Shown here: piece by piece, positions 32,317 through 41,664 of the stretch
How the letters are laid out: each line of letters opens with the position of its first letter
Position numbering within the stretch: the first letter of the stretch is position 1
Notes under the pieces: generated by a model
The model's database searches: none
Seen by the model: only the letters and a program-made list of their open reading frames with translations
Told to the model about the DNA's origin: nothing
Made by a program: the position numbers and the translations under genes
Source of the DNA: Drechslera avenae
Lineage: Eukaryota > Ascomycota > Dothideomycetes > Pleosporales > Pleosporaceae
NCBI GenBank assembly: GCA_034640345.1
Contig: JAXRVH010000014.1
Location: 496,001 to 560,000 of the forward strand
Reading direction: 5' to 3'
Length of the DNA: 64,000 nucleotides

Positions 32317-33861
32317 ATGCGCAGTCCCATGATCCTGGGCGCAGCCTTGAACCTACCACTGCTCGCCGCAGCAGCATGTCCAGAATATATTGACTACGCA
32401 AATGAGATCCACGAGCCTCGCACCTCTGGACGGTACCAGCTCGCGTATCAACGACCATCGGAAGAATGCCGAACCTTCAAATCTCAGGGCCTTGAAGATA
32501 CTGTCACACGCATGCAAAAAGTCATCAAAGATCCAGACCTATACCGCCTCTTTCAGAATGCGTATCCCAACACGCTCGACACTGCGATCAAGTGGAAAGG
32601 ATACGCGGCTGATAATGCGGCCGAAGAATTGACTTTTGTCATCACTGGTGACATCAACGCAATGTGGTTGCGTGACTCGTCGAACCAGATGCAAAGCTAC
32701 CTGCCACTTCTGAATGCGAGCAGCGATCCAAACTCGATTGCCAGCCTGTACCGGGGAGTCATCAATCTACAGGCGCGGTACCTGCTCACATCGCCATATT
32801 GCAACTCATTTCAGGCCCCGGTCGAAAGTGGGCTTGCTCCAGCACCAAATGAATACGCAGCCGAGGATGTCGTGTTTCCGACATACTCCAACGCCAGTGT
32901 ATTCGAGTGCAAATATGAGCTTGACTCACTCGCCGCATTTTTGCAAATCTCGGCCGATTATTACAACGCTACGGGAGATGTCGAATTCTTTGGAAAATTC
33001 AAGTGGGCCCAAGCCGTCGAGGCAATTCTGGATGTCGCTGACGACATGATGCTGCCAACGTATGGCACGGATGGAGCGGTTCTGCAGAGTCCGTACACAT
33101 TCGAGCGAACTACGACGCGGGCAACGGAAACGTTTGCAAACGACGGGCTTGGAAATCCGGTTGCCAATGGCACAGGCCTCGTCCGAAGCGGCTTCAGACC
33201 AAGCGACGATTCGACCATTTTCCAGCTCTTCATCCCCGCCAACATGATGTTTAGTTCGTACCTGGCGCCAACTGCGAAGATTATGGCACAGCTAAGCAAT
33301 GTTCCCAACTCTGCAGCACTCGCGCAAAGAATGTCGGCACTCTCCGAGTCGGTGCGTAACGGCATTGAGACTCATGGCACAGTTGAGCATGAGACACACG
33401 GTAAGGTGTATGCTTTTGAGGTTGACGGCTTTGGCGGGCGTACCATTATGGATGATGCCAACATTCCCGGCCTTCTCAGCGCGCCGTTCTTCAAGTATGC
33501 GGTCAACTCTGATACGTACTCTAACACGCGCGGACTCGTTCTTAGCGCAACGAATCCCTACTACATGCGAGGCCCTGTCATCAGCGCAATCGGTGGGCCT
33601 CATCAGGGACCGGGCATGGCGTGGCCCATGGCTTCGATTGTGCGCATCCTGACGAGCGATAGCGATGACGAAATTGTCAATGAGCTAGCGCATCTAGTGA
33701 GCAGCACCGATGGCTTGGGCCTGATCCATGAGAGCATCAATAGCTTCAACCAGAGCAAGTGGACGAGACAGTGGTTTTCGTGGGCGAACGGGTTATTCGG
33801 GCAGATGATCTTGGATCTCGAGGACCGAAAGCCTGCGTTACTTGAGACGAGTTTCCAGTAA
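32317..33861 (+). CDS. GH125 exo-alpha-1,6-mannosidase (DUF1237 family), secreted
   Basis: GH125 enzymes are inverting, metal-independent alpha-1,6-mannosidases that trim mannan or N-glycan outer chains. The 514-aa intronless frame starts at ATG 32317 with a signal peptide (MRSPMILGAALNLPLLAAAA). Conserved blocks are FVITGDINAMWLRDSSNQMQ (substrate-binding and acid region), YCNSFQAPVESG, FECKYELDSLAAFLQIS, FEVDGFGGRTIMDDANIPGL, RGPVISAIGGPHQGPGMAWP, and the final HESINSFNQSKWTRQWFSWA with the conserved glutamate of HES. Length and motif order fit fungal homologues. Several NxS/T sequons suggest glycosylation. The protein is probably extracellular or in the secretory pathway. The in-frame extension upstream to 32101 is not supported. 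Confidence 0.93.
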   Translation: MRSPMILGAALNLPLLAAAACPEYIDYANEIHEPRTSGRYQLAYQRPSEECRTFKSQGLEDTVTRMQKVIKDPDLYRLFQNAYPNTLDTAIKWKGYAADNAAEELTFVITGDINAMWLRDSSNQMQSYLPLLNASSDPNSIASLYRGVINLQARYLLTSPYCNSFQAPVESGLAPAPNEYAAEDVVFPTYSNASVFECKYELDSLAAFLQISADYYNATGDVEFFGKFKWAQAVEAILDVADDMMLPTYGTDGAVLQSPYTFERTTTRATETFANDGLGNPVANGTGLVRSGFRPSDDSTIFQLFIPANMMFSSYLAPTAKIMAQLSNVPNSAALAQRMSALSESVRNGIETHGTVEHETHGKVYAFEVDGFGGRTIMDDANIPGLLSAPFFKYAVNSDTYSNTRGLVLSATNPYYMRGPVISAIGGPHQGPGMAWPMASIVRILTSDSDDEIVNELAHLVSSTDGLGLIHESINSFNQSKWTRQWFSWANGLFGQMILDLEDRKPALLETSFQ

Positions 33862-36042
33862 GACAAGGGGGGGGGAGAGACTGGAATATAGAATAGTGGG
33901 GCCACGGGAAATGTCACACACGCGCAGTTTTGCATTTGCAGTCCCAGCACAACATGGTTAAGATGACGTGCCACAGCTTCCTCATGCAATGCCGGCCTCG
34001 ACCCTTGTGTTATATTGCTTGTCCGCCCTGGTCGCTCCTATCTGACCCTGCATACGGCGAAAGAATGAAGGAAAAGCGGGAGCTTGATGTCTGGGAGCGT
34101 TCAGGCCACAGCATCATCAGCGCAAAAGTAAATCGCATTATCGATCTATAGTACTTGCTGGTTCGCGGAACAAGCGTTGAGGCTTGCCGAGAAAGCAAGT
34201 TTCGTTCGCCTGCGGGAAAACCGGATGTTGATCGTCGTGCTCTCCGGCCGTCCAGTCGGAGTAGGTAAGGCTTCCAAGGCTCCAAGGCATACAGTCACAG
34301 TTGCAGCGTCGCTCTCACCGGCGATATGGGCTGGCTGGCTGGCTGGCAATGACTTGCCTTGATGCAAGGCTGTGCCGCAGACGGCGCTACGGGGGGGAGG
34401 GGGGCTTGGCCGGATATGGTGATGCTGTGAGCAAAAGTTTGTCTGCAGTCGAGATGAGCATGTTGGTGGTGGGTCGTTCCGAACATCGGCTTCGGACTTT
34501 GGACACGTGATTCGAACTTTTGGAAACTCGACATTTGAGACTCCCTTTGCTGTGATGTCGTGTCCGAAGCCTTTGGAGGTGCCTCTGAGATGGCGTCGTC
34601 GGCGTCGTCGTCGTCGTCTATGGCTGGTAAACAATGCAGGAAGGGTGCTAATGCGCTTGTGTACACTCGGCCATATGCACCACAACAATGGCGATGGAAG
34701 GCGCTTGGCGCATGAAAGCCTCGTGGCGGACATGTGTGCCGTCAGTGGACCGCCCTTCACGCACAGCAGGCCATGGGTGTCAGGGGCGGGCGAATGAAGT
34801 TGGGTCCTGTGGCGTCAGTCGCGTAACCGCGCGCTCTATCGAGTCGTCTGGGATGCCGTTGGCGAGGTGCAGCAGCCGGCCCAAACACCAAAACAGAGAC
34901 ACGATGCGATCGGACTTGCATCTCGCTCCCAGCTCCCGAGCAGCAAAAGAAAACAAAAGTGCCGACCCTCCCTGCTCCGCCGTCTCCGTTATATCGTTCT
35001 CCATGAGACTGACAAGGCCGCACTCTAGCCGAGCGGCCTACCATGGTGCGTGTCGACGGCAGCGACTAGGTCTTGGGTCCCAAACAATGCATCGGTCCCC
35101 CCCAGCTGAGACCCGTCGTCGCATTCATGGCACTCGGTTGGAGGAGGAAATGAAGGAGCTGAACGACTCCCCTCCACCCAAGGCCTGCGGCCAACGAGAG
35201 TCGCTCATGACATAAGCCCCATAATGCACGCCGCATATGGCGTGTTTGGCATTACCAGCTCCTCATATGCATCTCTTCCAACCTTCCCTTCTCGACGCTC
35301 ATTCCCTATCATCGCGAGCAGGCGCCAGTGGCTGCCATCCGCTTGGTTCCTGCCCTACTAGCACGAACTACGTTTTTGGACTGGCGACCCCATCTTTTCT
35401 TTCATTCTCTTTTCTATTCATACGCCGCCCCCATCACCCAGTACTCGGTTGCTTTTTGGACCCCCTTCCAATCCCGTGTTTCACATAGCCGGCATCTCAG
35501 CGATTTGTTCATCCATTCTAAGCGCCAGCCCGCTGCCTTTGATCTCCATATCCAACATCTTCACAAACATCCCGGCGTCAATCCGGCCAATCCTGGACCA
35601 CCGCGACTGACACCCCGTCTCCACACCCTCCCACATTTCTTATCTGTTGGCGACAGTCTGCATAAACATCTATCCGTTGTTTGCTTCAGGATCTCTCCGG
35701 CTTGACCTGATTCCTCAGTTGCATCGGCCCTGGTCAGCCTCGCCATAATCGTACATCCAGCTACTGGGCTCAGTTTCAGTGTTTGGCCAAACGCTTGCAA
35801 CACCGTGCCAATCACTCGACGCCTTGGTTCTGTTTCCTGCACTTTTCTCTCTCGCCCGCCATTCAGACGGTCCAGGCTGATACACCAAACTCCATCCTCT
35901 GCATGCACTACTATATTTGATACCTGTGAGCCTGCCGGGATTCTATGCGACACATCAGACCGTGGTCAGGGCTTAGACGCATACGCGCTTCAAACTCGTA
36001 GTCCTTGCTGTTATCAGCTTAGGTTATCCCGATATCATGGTC
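33862..36042. other. Intergenic region of 2.2 kb, long leader of the next gene
   Basis: Holds a GTC/GGC trinucleotide tract at 34593-34619. The last kilobase is C/T-rich on the plus strand, consistent with a long 5' leader of the CBM48-like gene. The 175-codon frame at 34688-35215 has an ATG but no recognisable content and is not called. Confidence 0.4.
34593..34619. repeat. GTC/GGC trinucleotide repeat
   Basis: Short imperfect triplet repeat in non-coding DNA. Confidence 0.7.
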
Positions 36043-38160
36043 ATGGACAACACAACCCTCCACACCTTCCTGTTGTATGTCTACCTCCCCCCCCTCTGCA
36101 CCGCTTACTTTTAGACCCTCACTTATTCTTGTAATCAGCCGCTGCCCGACAGCATTGCGTTGTGTTGCCATACTCGGATCCTGGGACAACTTCTCGCGGC
36201 CTTATCCACTCCAACTCGATTCACGCGGGGGCTGTAACATCTGGAAAGGCTGCTTCACCTTTTCCGACATTGTCTGCGACGGCGATCTGCAACAGCAAAC
36301 ATCTAAGCGGGACGGTCCTCTAAAGATGGGCGGCACTTACTGGTACTATGTATGTCATCCTCACTTGCTTTTCTGTTGATTCCCATATACTGACATGTGC
36401 TACAGTACAAGGTCGATGAAGATGAAGAACGCCATAACCCCGCCGAGGAGTCAACAACCTTTTGTCCTCTTCTGCCTGGCCAACGGCTCAATGTTTTGGA
36501 CGTACCCCATGAAGGTCACAACCGCACCACCTCTGACACCACCTCCACATTCACTCGAAATCCTCAAGATCGCTATCTCACGCCAGTACCACCCAAGTCA
36601 TTGAAGCCTTTACCTTCGACGCCTGTGCATGCCAGTGCTGAGTCGTACCCAATGCCAATGCCTTCACCTTGGACTCCGAGATCTGCGACCCTGGCACCTA
36701 CTGACGGTCTGCTGAATCCACACGTACCGCGCCATGCTCGAAGTGCGTCAGCATCACCCTATTTGCCCTCAACTCCCCTTTTCCCGGACTTCAAGCTTCT
36801 CAAAGACAAACTGGCGTCAAAACGAGCTGCATCGAGAAACCGTTGCGGGTCCAGGAACCGAGCAATGGATATCAGCTCGCCCGTGCTCGTTAGCGGCGGG
36901 GAAGATCTCAATCTCGTTCCACTTTCGGAATATCGCCCCTCAATTGAAGCCATCCGAGAGACGGAAGCAGTCAGAAGTGTACGCCCAATACCGAGACTCA
37001 GGAGAGAATTTTCTCCCTTGGCTTCTCATCCCGTAGACCCTACCCGGGACTCACTGTTTGCGCCTGCGCCTGCCGGGCTGCCAACGGTCGCAGAGCGCCG
37101 TACTCGACGTCGATCCCAATCACCTTCCACACTCGTCACGAGCGAGTTCAGAGTGGGGCAAAACCGGAACCGTTCCAACTCAGCCGACACAAGACGCACA
37201 CGACACTACCTCTTCTCCAACGACCCTTGGCTGACATCACCGAAGGAGCATGAATTCAAAGTTCAAGCTCGCGTGGTCGAGGACGATACTCCGTCTGCCC
37301 CCATACTATCACGACCTTCATTCTCTCTTGGAGCACCAACTTCCGATGAACGACCCACCTCTCGACATGGCAACCGCGGCAGGTTGGACGCTCAGCAGTT
37401 ACCACTTGACAAAGAGCTTCCTCCACTACCTCGCTACCTGGTTCCTGCTCCACTCTACGCGTGCAACAGCCCGATAACAAACCCGCCTGCAGAGGAAGAG
37501 CCAGTCGAGTTTGAGGAAGAAGATGACGAAGAATGTCTCGACCGCCTTAGTATACAATTTTCAATGAAGGCACGCAGTCACTTTTCCACCTGGACCAACG
37601 AATCCATGGTCTACAGCCCACCAGCGTCTGACGACGAAGAAGAGGGACCCATTTCCTCCCCAACCTTCAGCTCATTCACCAGCAACGACAGCGACATTGA
37701 GACCCCGCAAGGCGGCCTCTTGATACGCTACCCGTACGTAGAGCAAGAGCACACCGACCCGTCAAACACTCTCTCCGTTCCCGAGATGCAAAATATGATA
37801 CCCGACACCGACGACCACGAAGCAGACTCGGACTCGCAGCACCCCCACCTCTCCTCCACACCACCCCAACTCTCCGAACTCCGCATCTCAACCTTTGGCT
37901 CCGATCTCTTTTCCCCCGCCCTCAACACGGGGTTCTCAGACACCTCTTCCTGCCGCTCAAGTCGCCGCCAAGTAGCCTGCTTTGGCCTGCAGACCTTCCA
38001 GTACAGCCTACCTGCCGACGAGACGCTCAGCAAGAACAGTGTTGCTGAGACGACGAGTATCCAGCAATCACTCGACGTGGAACGCAGCAGCAACCTGAGT
38101 CAGGTGAATGCGAACGCTCTTATGGAGGACTTTGCCTTTTTGAGTGATGCGGTCATATGA
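36043..38160 (+). CDS. CBM48/AMPK-beta-like domain protein with long disordered tail
   Basis: Proposed exons are 36043-36074, 36139-36349 and 36406-38160 (665 aa), with introns of 64 nt (GTATGT...CAG) and 56 nt (GTATGT...CAG). The first 100 residues resemble the carbohydrate-binding E-set module of AMPK-beta and related proteins: ALRCVAILGSWDNFSRPYPL, IWKGCFTFSDIVCDGD, LKMGGTYWYYYKVDEDEE, HNPAE, then CPLLPGQRLNVLDVP. The remaining 550 residues are Ser/Pro-rich with acidic patches (EFEEEDDEECLDRLSIQFS) and look disordered and phosphorylatable. No signal peptide is seen. Exon 3 and the second intron are secure. The first exon is less so: ATG 36037 (MVMDN) and an unspliced ATG at 36077 are alternatives. 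Glycogen or starch binding is inferred only from the fold-like pattern. Confidence 0.75.
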
Positions 38161-39094
38161 TGCATGCATGTATAATGTACAAAACAAGGGCATTATATGA
38201 TTGGAGGTTTACATGATGACGCATCACATACACACACACACGCACATATAAGACCAAGTTGTAGGTATAACTGGCTTGGCTGATATGTTCTTGGCATTTA
38301 AAAACAAAAGATTTTTATCCATCTCTCTTTTTATTGGTCTTTGCCCTTCCTCCCCTCTCCCTCTCCCCCCCTTCTTCTCAACTATACTTGGACGAGACCG
38401 TATCTCACAAATGGATAATACTTTTTTGTCCATGTCCTCATTTCTTCTTCTTCTTATCCTCTTCCAAGTTCGAGCTTGTTCGAGCTTGATTGTCTCGTTT
38501 TCAGCATTCATCTTTATGCTGTCTTCTCTTCTCTTCTTGCTTCACCCGTCTCCTTGATTGGATGTACGGCTTTCTATGTACCTTATTTTCTGTGTTCATA
38601 TATACCTTTCTCTCTCTCTTTCTCTTCGCTTTTCGACCTCCTTGGTAGCGAATATCATTTAGGAAAATTCTACTTTCTGTCTATGTTGTTTTTTGGGGGA
38701 GGGGGGGGGGGACTAGGACCACATGGGAAATGATTGCATGCACACGCAATGGATGGGGCACTGTATGGCACGGTGTGGCGCGGGTGCGTCTACAAAGAAA
38801 GGAAGAGGGGGTAGCCTGGTAAATTAGGTGGTAAACATATACACACACACACACACACACACAAGAGCAAAGGAGTAACTAGACGAAATAAAAAGGCAGG
38901 GACTTGCCATCATACCCAAGGCGAGATTAGATGGCTAGTGCAACGGTATACAATGAAATGATCGTCAATGCGATCCATGTCATTCCAGATTTTTCTTTCT
39001 CTACAGAAGCCGCCCTTTGTCCCCATGCTATGCCGCATGGGCCCCAGTCTACGCTTGCTCTTAACTAATCTCCTCGTATAATCGAATGTTTGTC
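38161..39094. other. Convergent 3' intergenic region with simple repeats
   Basis: Lies between the CBM48-like gene and delta-COP. T-rich, with a G-rich tract at 38695-38711 and (AC)n at 38840-38863. No gene seen. Confidence 0.5.
38840..38863. repeat. (AC)n microsatellite
   Basis: About twelve AC dinucleotides in non-coding DNA. Confidence 0.85.
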
Positions 39095-40816
39095 CTATGA
39101 TATGGTGTAGTTTTCAGCCACAGACTTTACATCCTTGGAAAAGTTGATGTTCTGGCCCAAGGAAAGAAGGGTTACGAACGAGACCTGTGTATCCGCGATT
39201 TAGCATGCGCCATCTTGAGTAAACAGTGCAATAACTTACGTCGACATCCACAAAAGGAGTAGCCTTGCTGAAGCGAATATTCATGGGGAAGAAGTCAGAG
39301 TCGCTGCCGGCTTGGGCTTCAAATTCGAAGCTGCCGGAGCTGTTTGCCTCATCTACTGCGCCAATGTTCCACTCGAGACTGTCACCGCTCATTTCATACA
39401 CGGCATCGAAGGAAGAGACGTTCGGCTCGTCCGTCTGGAAGGGGATGGTGACAGTGACGTCTTTGAGAGAGTCGCCACCCGTGAGCTCGTACTCGACGGT
39501 GATGTTGTACATGTTGCCAGACTCCTCGACCCAGACGCGGAACGTGATGGGGGGGTCTGAGACGTCGTCCGGCCGTGGTGCCAGCTTCCATTTCATCACG
39601 CCAATACCCATGTTGGAAGGGAAACCCTTTGTGGTGTCTGCAAGCTGGATAACCTTGTCGTTCTTGAAGACCGTCTTGTCCACCTTGGGGTGCGTCATCA
39701 GTTGTGCCCCGCGAGTGTCGCCCGTTAGCAGATCGAGCTTGACCTGTGTGAAAGAGGGGTCAGTGATCTTGAGCTGCATCTCGCCCTTTACTTCAAAAGA
39801 CTTGAGTAGACCCTCGCGGTCTAGTCGGGCAGAGATGGTCTCGTTGGTGGTGATGTGTACGGGTTCACGGTCGGTGGCGGTGGAGGGGCGTGCGCTTGAG
39901 GAAGCCGCAGCAGCAGCGGGTGCAGATGGCCTGGGTGCGACAAGCGGTTCCTCTTCAGCTGGCGCCTGTTCACCAGTTACCTGCTCGTACATGTTGTTGG
40001 TCTTGTTCTTCTTGCCAAGCTGCATGCCCTTCTTGCCCAAAGCCAACGGCTTGCTCGTAGCCTTCTTCTTCTCGGCTTCATACGAGTCGTATGTGTCGGC
40101 CACGTTAGTCGTAGGTACGCTTGGGGAAAAGGCGGGATACGAGGGTGAGCGACCGGCCATGCCACTTCCCATGCCGCTGCCCATACCGCTGCCACCCATG
40201 CCTCCGCCCGCCCGCTGCGTTCGTGACATCTCCTTGCGCTGCATCTCGAGCTGCTTGGCTCGGCGCTTGCGCTCTTCCGAAGCCTCAAGCTCCTTATTCC
40301 GGGCGATGATCTCCTGGATGCGCTCTTCATGTGACTCCATGTCCAAGAAGGTCTTGATTTGGCTCATGGTCAGGTTCTCCCTGTAACCCAGTGTGACGAT
40401 CTCGTCGAAGGCGGTAAGAAGCTCAAAGGCATTCTTGAGAATCTCGCGCTCGTCGAGAGACTTGCATATTGAGGAGACGACTTGGGCGAAGAGGTGCAGC
40501 GAGTTGATGTCTTGCAGGATGTTGGATTGCAAGTTGGTAATCAAAACCATGTACAGTTCGTCGAGTGGTTGGTAGACATAGCGCACGTTGTCCTGTTCGC
40601 ACGTCGTATGCTGGGTTCCGCTGTCGGCAAGCTTGGGGAAGGATGCAAGGAGAGCTTCAATGCGAGAGCGTTGCATCTCGCGGAATTGGCGCGAGAGGAC
40701 CGCCTTGCCGCCTCTTGTGCATATCGAAGCTGCGAGGACAACCTGTCTTCGTCAGCTTGGTGTTGCAGACAGCAAGTCTGAGCAATGATGTCCGATGCAG
40801 TGCAGTGCCGTACCAT
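39095..40816 (-). CDS. RET2: Coatomer subunit delta (delta-COP)
   Basis: Delta-COP is a subunit of the COPI coat that returns proteins from Golgi to ER. Exon 1 is only the start codon (40816-40814), followed by a 71-nt intron (GTACGG...CAG). Exon 2 is 40742-39240, then a 55-nt intron (GTAAGT...CAG) and exon 3 39184-39095; 533 aa. The N-terminal longin domain begins MVVLAASICTRGGKAVLSRQ, then RIEALLASFPKL, VRYVYQPLDELYMVLITN and SLHLFAQVVSSICKSLDERE. A helical linker (RAKQLEMQRKEMSRTQR) and a Gly/Met-rich stretch lead to the C-terminal mu-homology domain (ITTNETISARLDREGLLKS, FRVWVEESGNMYNITVEYEL). Splicing at exon 3 restores the family ending INFSKDVKSVAENYTIS. Homologous fungal genes often have the same tiny first exon, as far as I recall. 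Confidence 0.95.
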
Positions 40817-41664
40817 TGTGACCAATTCTACTTGAGCTTGCTAGAGGGTGTCGGGAGAGTATGCTGGAAATTGGTGGTAGCGTCCACAGTATCCTCGACA
40901 CAAGGGCCGCGCTGTTGGGGACGACGGCGGGGAATATTATTGAACTGGGAATTGCGCAGGAACGCAGCTGTGGCTTCGCGAGGGGGTCGGAATGGGAGAT
41001 AGCGTCAGTCGGTCTAGGCAGCAAGACACAGCAATGGGAGATATGTCCAGGACATAAACACAAGCTGGACGTCGTGCTTCCAGAGCCAACTTGAACCAGT
41101 CGCGACACCTGGAGGTTCCAAGTGGACACTTGGAGTCACGTGCACATGGCGTTTGCCTAGCGCCAATTCCACATGAAAGCAGCCTCCCTCCCTTGATTGT
41201 TGTCAACAGCTCCCCCGCTTTGCAGTCTACAGCGTGTAACTCGACACCCTTTTCTCCTTGTTTTACAGAGGCGCGCACGCCGAATCCAAAGTAGCCTTGC
41301 CCGGAAATTGCATCGTTACATTTCTCAAGTGTAAGCACCTCCTAATTGTCTGCTTCCACCAAAAGCACTTTCCCGTCTTAGCGCCAGCGCAACAATACGA
41401 CCGTGCATTCTTTGTCTCATTTGAAGACGACCCTCCTCAACCTCACTGTTCCTAGGCTTCCATTACTGCAAATTCCCCCGGGAACGCTCCGCCATGCGCT
41501 TGTAGCTGTTGCTGCACACTGTTTATCCACCAAAAGGGTTTGCGCAGTCGTCCCGCAGTTTGCAGCGTCGCCACTTCACGGTTCGCATCTAGCTGTGACG
41601 CGCCTCACGCTCCCTCATTTACGCGTTTGACCGCAAACGCTTCCAGCACAACCCCTTCCACGTA
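40817..41664. promoter_or_regulatory. Divergent intergenic region, delta-COP and acidic repeat protein
   Basis: About 850 bp carry both promoters. The right half is C/T-rich on the plus strand, consistent with a leader. No TATA box or other gene seen. Confidence 0.45.

Noticed and set aside
20417..33861. Possible secondary-metabolite or catabolic cluster (FAD monooxygenase plus neighbours)
   Set aside because: No backbone synthase, transporter or regulator nearby; the neighbours are unrelated enzymes on both strands with large gaps.
34501..34523. GTTCGAATC on the minus strand, a tRNA B-box-like word
   Set aside because: No matching T-stem, A box or acceptor stem around it.
34688..35215. 175-codon ATG frame upstream of the CBM48-like gene
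   Set aside because: Composition is Arg/Ser-rich without motif and it lies in a region that looks like leader and promoter.
39265..40386. 373-codon plus-strand frame
   Set aside because: Antisense shadow of delta-COP, whose family match is unmistakable.
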